From NCBI RefSeq assembly GCF_030463565.1, contig NC_134643.1, forward strand, positions 76,133,721 to 76,197,720: 64,000 nucleotides of DNA, written 5' to 3'. Below the pieces are notes generated by a model. It ran no database searches, was not told the origin of the DNA, and was given only the letters and a program-made list of their open reading frames with translations. Of this stretch, positions 24,551 through 37,530 are shown piece by piece (the stretch's first letter is position 1; each line of letters opens with the position of its first letter). Origin of the DNA: Pelecanus crispus (lineage: Eukaryota > Chordata > Aves > Pelecaniformes > Pelecanidae). A program made the translations under genes and the position numbers.

Positions 24551-26571
24551 GCCTGCCCAGGCTGCCGTCGCTGGACTGTCCTAAGACCCAGCTGTATGGC
24601 TGGCTGTACTCTATGGGACCTGTTGAGAAAAACTTTGTGTCTCCTACTTGCAACCCACTCCCAGAACTTCCTCTCCCCACTGCTCTTTAAGGGTATGCTG
24701 TGTGTCTTTTAAATCTCAGCTCAACAAAGATTTTTGTATTTCATGAGGAAGGTTGCTCACACTTTTACAGGGAATAGCAAACAAGAAATTACTGTGAGAA
24801 AAAGAGGTGCTTTGCAATAAAAACAAATGAAAATCCCTATTGAAAACTCTGACTCATGGTCTGAAGTAACACAAGGGAAAACACAGGAAAAATCATGTCT
24901 ATCAAGCCCATGAAAGCAGTTACATGAAGTTCAAGAATAAAAGCTACTAAGAATGTGTCTGTCAGACCAAAGGAATTGAGGAGACTGATTGAACAATGCT
25001 GAGTGAGTTGCACTTCTTAGGACCCGAGTCCAAAGAAAAGGCATCAGAGCAGAGCTGATGGTTACACAGAATGAATGCACCCAAGAAAATTCCGGTGGTT
25101 TTATACATTTTCAGAAACAAGTTATAGTTATTCTGATATTCTCCAAATCAATTGTTTCATTTCAGTGTATTAAACCGATCTGTAACGTGTCATTCTGAAA
25201 CAGATTGGGGTATTCAGTACTTGCTGCCTTTGGCACAGTGCCTCCATAAGAGTCATTCAGGAGCCCAGTGCCTCCATTTTCCTCATGGGATTTACCTGCT
25301 TGTTGTGCACTAGCTGGCTTGGTCACAGGAAAGTATTCACTATGTTGTGGGAGATGTGGTCCTCTAGGGAGCCTTGCTCGTAGAGTAGAAGAGAGCCCAA
25401 ATGTCTCAATAAAACAATGTGCTGAAAGAGAAATATAGTTTAGTGTTTTATTGCAGGATGAAAAATTAAATGTTCTTTGTAATGCTACGCATTAACTATT
25501 TCCATTTGGATCAAATCAGCTAAAACCATATTTTGATTTTTTTAAATCTCTGTTGCAATATTAATATTTTCCTAATGTTTAAGGTTGTATTTTGCATCAG
25601 AAAATAATTTTTCAGAAAATTTGCAATAAATTTTAATAATCAGATTTAGGCAGTTAATTTTTAATTTGACAAGCTGAATAAATAGATTTTTGCCGTATAT
25701 ATGTAAAGGACTTTAAAAAAAAAAAAATTGGCCCCACCCTGAAGCAATCTAGCACAGAGCTTGATAGCTCAGAGGAAGAATAAAATCTATTAAAAAGCAT
25801 CATAACCGAAGAGGAGAGGCTACACACTTGATGTCTGTGTCATGAGCAAATTTACTATTGATATTGTGACACTGGTCAAAAAGACACTGAGGTGGCTCCA
25901 GTCAAACTCACAGAGGAAATGGACTTACCAAAAAAAGCATATGTGACAACAGCAATTAGTTAACACCTAGCACAAGCTACTATGGAAAGACATCAGACCA
26001 TTACATTTCTGGTTGTGTTTGTGGATAACTTTCAACCACAACGGCTAAGATGCAAAGGAATAATTGGGAAGGGACCTTGCTGTGCAGCTTGCTATACATA
26101 CATAAGCTCAGCCTGCGCAGGAGGCTTCCAGTTAGAAGGCATGTGGATGATAGGTAAGAAATGCGAATAAGCCACATGAGCAAATGACTACAGTGGAGTA
26201 TTAGCCCAGCACAGCCCTCCTACATGCTGTTCAAGCCACTGCAGGACACAAACCATTATTAGATTATATGTAGAGTAGTATAAAAGTTTAGTTCGAAAAG
26301 CACGTTCCGAGTCACATCCCAAATTAGGTAGAAAGAAAGATTCCTGTCTAAATGGTGCAGAAGATTGGGGGTGGCAGCCAGACTGCCTCAGGTTTTAGTC
26401 CTATTTTCTCCTAGAACACGTTGAACTCATCATCTCATTGAACAAGCTTTAGCAGTGAGCAACTGTGAAAAACCTAACTCCAGAAAAGACTGCATGGAGA
26501 GGAGGAAAACCACAGTGTTCTCCTCCAGAGAGCAGAGCTATCCACTCAAAAAGTAATCTAGTCTTTCTTAA

Positions 26572-26620
26572 AAAACCAAACCAAAACAAAAAAACCCAAA
26601 CAAACAAACAGAAAAACCTC
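26572..26620 (+). repeat. A-rich CAAA simple repeat
   Basis: AAAACCAAACCAAAACAAAA then CCCAAACAAACAAACAG, a degenerate (CAAA)n tract. Confidence 0.7.
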
Positions 26621-28113
26621 CTCCTTTCTTTGATTGTAACAATCTTTAAAAATATATAGTCACCTTTGGATGCAGAGCTAGCATGGAAAATTCCAGTCCA
26701 AATGGTGAAAGTTTGAGAAAGTTAGAGACATTTGAAACAAGGAGGTTGTAGATGAAACCAGGTTTTCAGCGCTACCTCAGGCAGATGCAACCGGTCTTCT
26801 CATTCAAGGGTGTCGAAGCGATTTTGCATGGTGGACACCAACCACTATGTTGGCAAGCCATATTCAGTGGAGGCTAACAAGAGAGGTGGACATACTGTGC
26901 AATAAATTAATATTTCCTTTGTTGAGATTGCTGATCACCGATCTCTCCTACACCTGGCGAGTATTGCTGGAACCAGGTGAGGTCGGGACAATGTTAGTAA
27001 TGCAGGATACAACACACCGTGCCCAAGCTGAAAAGCCCCAGTTCTTGCGTGCAACCCTCGGCATATGGAAGTGCACTCTTTCTGAAATGAGCTGGTATGG
27101 CCACCCAGCTCTCCATGCATATTCATGTCTCGCACAATCACAAGGTCCTGTGTACAGGCATAGTCAATATTTCAGATTGATTAAACTGAAAATGGCCTCT
27201 GATTTGTAAGTCCTCTCTTCTGCGTCCATCTGAAAATACCGATTCTGCTCTTAGAATCCCCAGAGACCTTCGGGGAGCATCTGGCAGAGTTTCTGTTTAG
27301 AATTAATTTTATATTACTGTTTCACACTTTTTTGCTCTCCTAGGACAGGCTCAACAGGCTTACAGGCAGCAGAAGCACTGTTTCTAAAAATACAACTGAT
27401 AGATAACAGTGGTCACAACAGGCTGCCTGTTGGGTCTTCTCTGATGGAATAATGAACTGAATGGTTTTACAGCCACCCGTGAAGGCCTTGCAGCATCCTC
27501 TTTAGATGCTTTTCCTGAGTAAAAGAAGAAAGTGGTATCTACCTGCTTACGTTATAGGGAGGATAAAGCACAAACTGTGTAATGTACATGAGTTTCATAC
27601 ATGTAATGTTTCCAGATGTTGATGTTGTCTTGCTGCTTGCACTTCAGTATGTATTGTTACCTATCTATAGTGTTATCTATCTGTATATTTCTTCAGTATC
27701 TATTTGAATGGCTTGTTTTGTTCAGGTTGGATGGGTTTTTTTTTAAAAAAAATCTTTCACTCTTTACTTTCTTTTTAAATTTATGTTAGGCATTGCTTTA
27801 TGGAACACAAATTAAGCACAAAATATTGAGAGGTATCTTTTTATCTATTTCTGCATAATGTAGCTGGAAAAGCAGGGCTTGTGTCCTCTTTCAGATATAG
27901 GAGTTACTTGTTAAAATACTCCAAGATCTGGAGAATTCTGGGTACAAAGTTCATTTAATCCAAGGAATGAAAAACTCTCAGTCAACATTATATAGAACCT
28001 GACTACAAGCTAGAAAAATACTACCAGATCTTCCAGTCAGGACAAAAAATATCTACAAGAATAAAAAAAAATAACCAGAGATAAGTTGTGAAGATTTTAT
28101 AGAGACTAATCAT

Positions 28114-28127
28114 GTTATTTGCATAAC
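28114..28127. promoter_or_regulatory. Octamer (POU) motif in a short palindrome
   Basis: GTTATTTGCATAAC contains a perfect ATTTGCAT octamer between GTTAT and ATAAC arms. It is a single site without other promoter signals. Confidence 0.25.
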
Positions 28128-28894
28128 TTCCATACTATACGTGCTACAGTATACGTACATAAAAGTATATGTATACCACTTTTTCCATACATCCATACTA
28201 TATCTTTTTCCACTTATTTACCTCCCATGAACATTTTATCAAAATTTTTTTCACCTTTGCCTTTTTTATAATTTGTACTAAAAGTAGATTTCTCTTCTGT
28301 AAAGCAATCAAAGAAAGAAATATTATCGTATATTTATAAACTGCGCTGAATTTGTCAGTAAGCTCATGTGTACTGCTACCAGCCCTAAGATGTATCTTAA
28401 ATACAAAGGGCCAAGAATTTAGGCACCTGTCTCAACCTGAATCAAAATCTAACCACTTCCCCTGTCCTATCAGTGTTCTTTATTGTCCGAGTGCTTCTTC
28501 CTTATGCATCACTGGCATTAAAGGTTCTTCAAGCAAAATTAAGTTCTCTATTAAAAATGTGCTGTATTGAATTTGCATGGAAGAAATAAAGTTTAGTAAA
28601 ATCCTCTTCCTGATGCAAAAGAGCACCTAGGTCAGTCATTGCTACTATTTTTTTGCAGCATTAATGAAAGAAAAAGCAATAATTCTTTGTCACTCACAAT
28701 ATGACTCAGAATAAGAGACAGAAGATCTATTGATTATGAAGGGGGTTTTCTGTTAATTTAATTAAGCAGTTACTTAATGAAGTAGAATGGCACTTTAAAT
28801 CTAAATAGCTAAGCCTGCAAAGAGTTTAGAAATACTGTAAGTGTTTGTTTTTTGAAAGTAGCCTGGGTTAAGATTATTTCTCCTTAAGAGGTGA

Positions 28895-28945
28895 CACCTC
28901 AGTTTTACAGATGGAGAAAGGACTTTGAGTTCTAGCGAGATTAGT
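28895..28945 (+). repeat. Possible MIR-like fragment
   Basis: CTCAGTTTTACAGATGGAGA resembles the TTTTACAGATGGGGAAAC core shared by MIR/L3-type elements. The flanks are not recognisable. Confidence 0.3.
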
Positions 28946-31251
28946 CATTGCCAGTAACATTACCGCTGTACAGTAACAAAAGTGTATTTCTGGGTATAAT
29001 GTTACTTCCTGCTACATGGAGACTACAGTTGCATAGATGCAGTAAAAACTTTTCTTTTTTTTATGAAAAGCATTGACAGAGAAGACAATCTTGTTTCAAC
29101 ATGTTTTCTTAAATTTTCTTTTGTACAAAATCTCAAACCATAAAGGTTTGGACATGTACAAAATGAAACGCTGAAGCTGAAAATAGCATGTGTAAATTTT
29201 CAGCCAAATATTTTACCAGCTTGGATACTTAATGGCTATTATTAAAAAGTTCTAAAGTTTAGCTGTACTTTGGAAAGAAATTGCTTTTTTTAAAAAAAAA
29301 ACATTTTCTTAAGAAAATATTTTTTGTTAAGAAAACCAAAACAGTATCAGATTCAAGTCTTTGTGCGTGATACAGAATTGAAAACAGACACTTCCCCTAG
29401 GAATGTCCATTTCATCAAATTTTCCATTTTGACCAAGTGGTTGTTTTTCTACACACACGGTGGGGGAGGAGTTTTATGACCATTTTCCTATTAGCTCCAT
29501 TATAATTTCTTACTCTTTCTATTATGCCCACCTCGGGCTGGGGTTACAGCACTCCTAGTTGCCCCCACCCCTTTGGATTTAGGCACCTGCCTGCTAGTTC
29601 CTGGGAACAAAAAGGCTTCACTTCAAGCTTATTTATGACTCACTGGTTTAAAAGTGAGCTCTCTTCCACCGGAGCTCGATAAAAGCGATTGCTTCTTTCA
29701 CACATTTATTAGCGAGCAGATGCCTTCAGCTCCTCTGCATGAGTGAAATCTTCAGCCTTTTCCTAATGCCACTCAGTCATTTAAAATGCCATTTACTCCT
29801 GAAAGGCAGCTACTGGACTGCTTCTCCTCTCCTCTCCTCACTGTGCTTTTCCGCAGCAGTGGGGCCTTACGTGGAAAGTCAGCTATTCTGCAAGAGGCTT
29901 AACCTGATTTTTCCAACCATCCCTTGCAATGTTGTGTAGTGGTAGGAAAAGAGGCGGCTGGGGCTCTTTGGGTGCCGACGGTGCTGGGGAGGCTGCGGGG
30001 TGGCTGTCTGCCAGCGCCAGCTGCACGGGGACGGGTGCAGATTCGATGCTGCCGTCCTACACGGACTGAGCAATGGGATTATTTGCTTGTGCATGGGCAG
30101 ATACTCAGCCACGCTGCAGCGGGGACAGGAGGAGGGAAGCAAAAGAGAAAAGGCACAGGGAAAGAAAGGTTGAAAAAAAGAACCTATATGTAAGCCAAAA
30201 ACTGCAGGAAAAGGCAGGATTGTGCCTGGCAGTCTATTTTTAAATTGGCTGACAAGAATCTGATGTGTTGTTTGGGTAAGATACTGTACCAGCCTATAAG
30301 CGGAGCCACTCGTGGGACAGGGAGAACAGTGCAAATCCTAATTTTTTGCTTCTGCTCATCTATTCTGCTTGGACTCCCAACCAGCAGCACTGGTCTCCAG
30401 CTGCCACAAGGAGCCCGGAGCACTGGGTCTGAAATGACAGGTATTGGAGCTTCAGCTGGTATAGAGCCTGCCAATCTCCAGCAATTTCACTGCAGCTTGG
30501 TGGCTGAACACAAGCCTAAGACCTGGCCCTACATTCTAAAAATTATTGTGCTCTGTTAGTTCTAAGGAGAGGGAAGACATCCCAAGGGGAGGGAGGGCTG
30601 CAAGGGGATGTCAGGCAAGCCAGGCTCCCTAACGTCATCTGCAGTCTTGCCATGGGCTCCCCATCGCACCAGGATTTGTCTTTTAATTTGTACTCCTTCA
30701 CAGAGTGAGCTTTGGCAAACATAGGTGGTTTTGTGCCTTGCTTTACCCATATATGAACCGCAAGATGATAAACACTATCTAACCTCCAGGTCAAGGGAAG
30801 CCTGTAGCTTTTAGTGTCCCTATTGATTTGGGAGAATTTCATTTGTTCCTTTGACACATACACAGATATTTAGATAGGTGAGGAACTTTGAGATGTCAAT
30901 GGCACTTCAGTATTTCTGTATCCTGCCCGTGATGGGTGTGCAGCGGACCAGCCATAGGTGTACACCTGGGTAGATGAACCAAGAGACGGCATCAGCTTGG
31001 TTCTAGCTGTTGTTATTTACTATGCAAACAGAGACTTTACTTGGAATATTTAGATATTTTACAAAATAAGCCTCAGTAGCTCCCAGGAATATTGTCAACT
31101 TAGATAAACGAGTATCTCTACTCCTTTCCACAGGATTTTCACTCAAAATAATATCCCTCTTCCTGACATGAGCAATGTGGGGTGAATCTCAATGGGAATT
31201 TCTGCTAGGGGCGTCTTTGGCCCATGATTTCATTATCTGTGCCCTACTCAG

Positions 31252-34200
31252 AAATTACCATTTGTTTTTGAAGCCTGTAAAAATGAAAGATCTTCAGCCT
31301 TTTTGGAACATGTCTACCAGTTTCATCCAGACCAGCTTCATTTAGCTATGCCCAGAATCGAGATACACTGTGGAAGACTGACAGATGGACAGAAGAGGAG
31401 CATAAAACACAACTTTATCGTGGCCCAGGCCCAACAAGCACCTTCTCAGAAGCCCGAGGGCTGCACCTTTGCTTACATAAACATACCTGATGGTCAGGTT
31501 CACTACAGATCTCTCCCCCGCTTTCATGGTGAGTCTCAAACTAATTGTTTAGCTGCAAAGGAAAATACTAGCACTTTCTTATATTTTTCTTCATAAATGA
31601 CATTTTTTTTCTGACAGTTTTTTTTTTCTTTTTCTTGGTGCCTTCATCTTTCATTTCTTTACCATTATTCCTTCCACTCACAACCCTATTTCAAACTCCT
31701 TTTCCAAGCCATTTAATTTATTATCTCTTCTTTCTTTTTTTCTTCCACTCCAGCCATGGGCAACTTGGAAAAGTCATTCTTGGACAAATCATTCTCGTGT
31801 TGCCCAGCTACCCATCAGGGTAAAGGTCTGCAACAGGCCAGCCTCCATCTTCTTGCCCCACTCAGCTGGGTAGCAGTGTGGATATCTGCCCTTGCCACTC
31901 TACAGCGTTTCATATTTTGATGGCCAGAAAGCTGCTGCAGCGCAGCAGCCACTGCCAGGACTTAAAACCCAACACAGCAAAAGCATAGCCCTGGTCCTGT
32001 CCGCCACATCGTGCTTTTCCTGCATGTTGTCTCCCCATGGCCACACCATAAGCTGGGTCAAGAAAATGCCCTGGTTGAAAATTAGATGCTCCCAAAAGTT
32101 CACCCTGGGGCTTTTGGGGGTCAGGCTGCTCCAACCCTGCTTCCTTCTTCAGGCACCCGGCTGCACGCTTGGGGCTGCACCGAGACTGGGGGACTCCCCC
32201 CTTTTCTCTGCAAACAGCTTTTTGCTGATGGGTGCCTGTTGGTATGGAAATTGTGAGCAGCACAGCTCTAGCCTTTGCTGCACGATGTTCATACATTTGC
32301 CAGGAGATTTGGAAGAGAACTCCCCAGTCTTACTGCTGTGCTTTATTGAAATGGCTCCAATTTTGCAACACTTGGTCTGTTTTACTACTTGTGTGAGGGC
32401 CCAGCTCCAACATCTTAAACCATGACACTCCCAGACCAAGAACTGTAAGAAGACAGCTTGCATAGTTAAACCTCAAAAAAAAAAAAAAAAAAAAAGCCCT
32501 TTAAAATATATATTTTTCCATTTAGAAATTGACAAGATCAGATCACTTTAGTAGGTGGAGCAATGATACTACCATTACACTTAAAACAGTTACTGCTTAC
32601 CATTCATAGAGAGGACATTAAATGGATCCAGAATGCAGACTTACCTTGCAGAAAATTCAGAGCTATGGAGAGGGGCTGAAATGGTTTCCAAATCAGAGCA
32701 AAATTTTGTGACTTCAAAATCAGCACTGGATTAAAAATTGCCTCCAAGTTGATTTAGAACAACCAACATATTTCCAATAGTTAATTTGTATAATGTTTAT
32801 CCATCTCATTTGAGCTTCTCTTATGTTAAATATGATGTGTTAGCTGGTATATTTAATATGAAGCATGTTAAAGATATTTTAATATAGAAAGAAAATGAAA
32901 TGAAAACACGATAAAGTCAAAACAATTGTATCTTATATCAAAACAAAATGTTTTGATATTATTAAAATAAATCAAGAAAGTAAAAATGAAATGTTTTGAC
33001 TTTTTCTCGTTAAAAATATTTGTCAGAATTGACATGTTCTTGCAAAACATTTGGATTTTGACAAACAGAATTCTTTTTCACAGAAGAATTGTTTCAGTGA
33101 GCTCTAATTAAAAACTGGCTAACTCACAGATCTCAAAAAATAGTTGTCAGTGGTGAATTACTACTGTGCGTCAGATATATGGTGAAAGGGATCGGTTCAT
33201 GGCCCAGTGCAATTTAATATTACCATCTGTGATCCTGAAATGAATATAAAAACTCTTTTGACAAATTTCTAGGTAATAAGGAGTTTGGCAGGGTTGCCAG
33301 GGCCATCGTAGTGTGATGGGGATCACCTTGGGAGACTGGTGACTCAAACGTCAAGCGTTCCAAATCAGGAAAATCTAGACCTTGCCCCCACAAACAAAGA
33401 TGCCGACTCTGCTGCCTGATGGCAACTCTGCCTTGGCAGGAAGGGATCAATGATTTTTAATCAATAAATAACTAAGCAGTAAATGAAAGCAGGGGAGAAA
33501 CAAGAAGGATACTGAGAGGGGACCAACAGTGGAATATGGTGTCCTGCTCCGGTATCAGCAGCGTAAAACTGTAAGCTTGGAAAAGTGTGATGAGGAAACT
33601 ATTTATAAGCTCACAGCGTGCTTTATTGTTTTGCCTGTCAGAAAGAAGACTGAAAGGTGATGGTGGAAAAATGAGGTAAGAAGTTGACTTTTTTTTTTTT
33701 TTAAGAAGAGAGTTATAAAAAGGAATTTAAAGCAGACAAATTCAGAGGAAAAATGAAGCAACTGTTTTTACTGGTGAGTCTGACTGACCATAGGAACATG
33801 GTGCCTGTCAAAGCGGCGAGCTTGCCATTTCAGGCTCTCTTTAAATCAAGATTAGCTGGTTTACTGAAGACACAAGTTTAATTTTGGTTCAGCCTAGCAG
33901 TAGGAGGAAAAAATGTATATGACCAGAATTACAGAAAAGATCAGAGTAAGTATTTTTAATATCCACTATATTTAAAATCCATGTGAATCTACACATTCAT
34001 TAGTTGCACATGGTAGATAATCTGAGGATAGCCAGGAAATTGTCAGTGAATCTTAAATTATGCTGAAAAGCATGAATTTATCATCGATGTTTTCAACAGT
34101 TGTTGAAGGTAGATGTTTGGATTGAAAATACTGTCCTGGAGGTCATTTCACAAAAGCATTTCCAACTTTCAAAATTTTGGTACTAAGTCTAATGCGACTG

Positions 34201-34472
34201 AGTTTTTAACCTTCATTTTAGGAGGAGGAGGAAGAGAGCTGATCAAGAATCACTGCCCTCGTGGCAGGGAGACTGACGCAGATGCAAAAGTGACACCTGC
34301 TTTCCTTCCCCATTCAAAGCTTCATTGGTGCTTCATACATTGCCCAAGATCTCAGGAATTTTTCAGCGAATGGAACATAATTGTAGAAACATTTCAGTCT
34401 CAGCGAGCACCATTTTCTCAGGAAAAAAAAGATGTATTTGAAAAGCTTGATCAATTTAATATCTGTGTTTAA
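31252..34472 (+). CDS. Speculative three-exon gene model, product unknown
   Basis: I do not recognise the protein. Three plus-strand segments join in frame: 31252-31528 (acceptor CTACTCAG, donor ATG|GTGAGT), 31754-31819 (long CT tract ending CCACTCCAG, donor CAGG|GTAAAG) and 34222-34472 (acceptor CATTTTAG, stop TAA). Both junctions are phase 1 and the middle exon is a 66 bp phase 1-1 exon. The product would be about 197 residues: first exon ...LAMPRIEIHCGRLTDGQ..., middle exon ...GNLEKSFLDKSF..., last exon ...EFFSEWNIIVETFQ.... No signal peptide, membrane span or known motif is seen. An AATAAA lies at 34801. The upstream exon(s) and a start codon are not established. Chance agreement of phases is quite possible. 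Confidence 0.22.
32475..32497 (+). repeat. A23 tract after a GC-richer segment
   Basis: An uninterrupted run of 23 A follows the GC-richer segment 31755-32460. No AATAAA precedes it, so it is not a clear retrocopy tail. Birds have few poly(A) retrocopies because CR1 does not prime on poly(A). Confidence 0.8.
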
Positions 34473-35144
34473 TTCCTGTTCATGCTACAAAACTCATTGT
34501 GTGAAGCTAGGTTTGTAATTTATATTTCTATTATGTTCTTCTCTATTTGTAAAATGAGAATATGACCTTCTTCTACCTTTATTTCTATTGTAAGGTCCTC
34601 GGGCAGAAGACTGTCTCTTTCCCTGTGTGTGTATATTTACACACAAAGTAAAAAGCAAAACAGCTTTGGGTGTCTAAACTCATTTGTAGCATAGATAATG
34701 TTTGTTCTTCTACTGCTCTATTTAAAAGATATAGTCAACAGTTAGGAAGTGCAACTCGGAGATATTATCTGCCATCTATGACTTGAATATTATATATTTA
34801 AATAAAATATTGAATTATCTGAAGGAATGGAATTATTTTATGCCATGTGTTTCTTTGCAGAACAATATGACAGTAAGATAACATTTTGCAATTTCAGATC
34901 ATTTCCCATGGCAAGGAAATTGTATTTGCCAGCCAGCTGGTTTTTTTTTTTTTTCTCCATTTAATGTGCACATGATAGATACTGTTTAGGACTGATGTTT
35001 GTAGAAGAACATTGTTCATGACTAAGTCTAATAACAGATACAATGATAGAAAATCATGTGTCAGCTTCTGACAGTTTCAGCTCTCAAAATCTAATTGTGC
35101 TTTTCAGTTCTAGAAGTCTTTGTTTTGCTTCTAGAGTAGGATGG

Positions 35145-35330
35145 CTTTTAACGAATTTAATTAATTACACGTTATTATAATACATGTAATAATGTGTAAT
35201 ACAATTATAATGTAATGCATAGTAATAGATATATTGTAGCATACAGAATAATATATATTCTACGCTATATATATTGATAGTTTAATAATATTTAATATAT
35301 TTATAGGTGTATTAAATTTACATTGTTTGC
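35145..35330. repeat. AT-rich low-complexity stretch
   Basis: Nearly all A and T, with many TAATAATAT and ATATAT runs and little G or C. No strict repeat unit. Confidence 0.7.
35164..35200. repeat. AT-rich 14-bp inverted repeat
   Basis: ATTACACGTTATTA (35164-35177) and TAATAATGTGTAAT (35187-35200) pair except for one G-T, around a 9-base loop. It lies in a very AT-rich stretch (about 35145-35330), where such palindromes arise readily. Confidence 0.5.
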
Positions 35331-37530
35331 ATTAATTTTGTGTGTTTTATTTGTTATACAGAATTATATATAAAGAAAAGGATTTTCTTGTTTTAATTGT
35401 GACAGTAGTAGCTGTTTGTATCTGACAGGGGACTCCTGCCATTGTTTATCAGTATCTCTGATCAAACAACATTGGCCCAAATCAGGTTAGTTAACGGGTT
35501 CATATCAGAGCAAGGTATTAAACTGAATCAGTTGCTCAGACAGATTCACATTCCTGCTAGTGAACCCGGCTGTTAATATGTATATTTGTTCACAGCCCAA
35601 AGGAAGATTTAAAGCAGCAGTAATACCCTATTTGGTGCAGCATTATGAAACATAACATAGCAACAATAACGTTACTCAGTGGCAAAGTTTAAAATATCAC
35701 TTATTTTTGCCATTCAAACTAATTTTCCACCTGCAATATCCTAACATGAGCATGTACTTCTCAAGTGAAGCAGCCATAAATCAGGATACTGAATGACACA
35801 ACTTACAAAACCTTGGCATAAAGAAGTGATCTCAGTAGCCTCCATCTCACCAATTCATTATTATAATCCATGTATTATTTCTTATAAGCTGAATTTCTCA
35901 GCCGTCTCCCCCTGCCAGTTTTCTCTGGCCTCCTTTGCTGAGGACCAGGTTATACAAAGTAAGAGGTAATATTTACAGCTTTCTCACCGCACACCCCCAC
36001 CCCCTGGAATAGGTATTAACCAGCAACTTATTAAAAATCTCAGTCTTTCTGATTCACTACCCATAAAGCCAACTGCAGCAGGTTTTGCTAATCTTAGCCA
36101 TAGAAAATAAGCTAGAAGGAATTCTGCAATGCTGCCCTGCACCTCAAGCCAAAACCAGCTAGACATTGAAACTCTTTTATCCCAAATATTCTTGTTTCAT
36201 TTGAGGTGACCTATAAGGTTACTTTTTGCCTTTCTATTTCCTCATCAAACTTTTGCATAATCAGCTAGGCTAGGTAAAGGTTGGGTATAGATCTTCAGAT
36301 TCAGGTTAGCACAACATAAATAGCAGCAGCTGAGTTTTATGCAAAAGTAGTTCTGGGACTAAATGTGCACTCAAACTGGAGAATTCTCTCCCGCATGCAT
36401 TTCTATCTTTTCCTCTCCATTTTTTGGCCTGGAAAATCACAAGCAGTTGAAATGAACCCTACATCTAATGAATAGATCTACATCTTCCAAAACATGAAGC
36501 TCAGAACTTGCAAGTAGACCTGATTTTGGGACACTGTAGCAAGCTGCCCTGAACGCTGCTGGATCTCCAATTAGACATTCAAACAAAAATATCCAAATTC
36601 GCTACTGCTTTTGATAATACATGCCAGAGAAACAATAAAGTAAATAACTGTAACACCTTCATAAGGAGGTCTCCATTTTTTTCTCAGCTGCAAACTGATT
36701 ACTTGCAGCAAGCCTCTGATTTATTCTTGGCACCCTATTCAATATCTTCTCCTCTTCATCTTGGGTGCTCCCTTTATTTCATGTCCCCATTTTTTAGTCC
36801 TCCGCTGTCCCCCCTGTCAGTACACCTTTTCATTAATCTCTCTTTTTTCCATTCTCTTTTCCCATAATCCTTTCCTCGTCTTTCTCCTCCATAGTGCTAG
36901 CTCTTCCTCCTCTCATCAAAGAGGCACACTCTTCTTTCTGATCCCTGCAAATGAAGATCCCTTCTTTTACTCTTCCCCCTATATACCACTATGTTAGACA
37001 CCTCCTCCATTTTAACCACAACCATTAGTATTCACATAGATTACAATTAGGGTAAAACATTTTCTTGGTCTAGTGCATAAGGTACAGAAAATACTTTTTC
37101 ATTGTTGTGCAGTATTACTAGATGCAATTTGATTGTCTTAAGCTGCTTCTGAAATCTTGGTACTAATCAGCATCTGCAGTGAGAAGACTGTGCTGTTTGG
37201 GCCAGAGTTACAGGTAGTCATGCATCTCTAGTACACACAACAGGGAAAAGCTTGTGTTTCTTGTAAAGCTCTACCAGTCTGACACCTGCATGACAGCTTA
37301 ATTCACCCACCTCTGCCAGTTAGTCAGCTCCACTTTACATAGAGAAAGTACAAACAAGCTGCAAGACATTTCAGTGCAGATAAAACATCACCACTGACTA
37401 GTTACCAGAATTGCTAAACCTGGACAAGCGCACCGGAACAGTCAGGAACCCAACGCTCCTTCTCTAGCTTTTAGACACATCCAGTTGTACAATCCAAAGG
37501 AGTAAAGACTAGCCAAAGACTAGTAAAGAT

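Larger units (their letters stand above)
24551..31251. other. Intergenic DNA, possible promoter-like patch near 29.6-30.1 kb
   Basis: AT-rich to 29500. From 29630 to 30150 GC rises and there is an AP-1 site (TGACTCA, 29636-29642), the TATA-like TTTAAAAG and GATAAAAG, then a patch with several CpG (29950-30060). This could be the start of the transcript proposed at 31252-34472, which is a guess. No coding exon was recognised. Confidence 0.45.
34473..37530. other. Intergenic DNA, no gene recognised
   Basis: AT-rich unique DNA with an AATAAA at 34801, the AT low-complexity stretch at 35145-35330 and a pyrimidine-rich tract at about 36730-37000. The latter produces a proline/serine-rich open frame that I reject as coding. 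Confidence 0.65.

Noticed and set aside
29879-30334. 151-codon minus-strand open frame
   Set aside because: Low-complexity Pro/Ser/Leu translation of a GC-rich, purine-rich patch, with no motif.
31892-32425. 177-codon plus-strand open frame
   Set aside because: Overlapping frames of 104-128 codons on the minus strand show a general lack of stops from local composition. The peptide has no family features. It also follows the proposed donor at 31819, so it would be intronic in the speculative model.
32461-32497. A23 tract as the tail of a processed retrocopy
   Set aside because: No AATAAA before it, no recognisable parent gene and no visible target-site duplication. Poly(A) retrocopies are rare in birds.
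36761-36997. Pyrimidine-rich 78-codon open frame
   Set aside because: Composition alone explains the Phe/Leu/Ser/Pro peptide; there is no coding signature.
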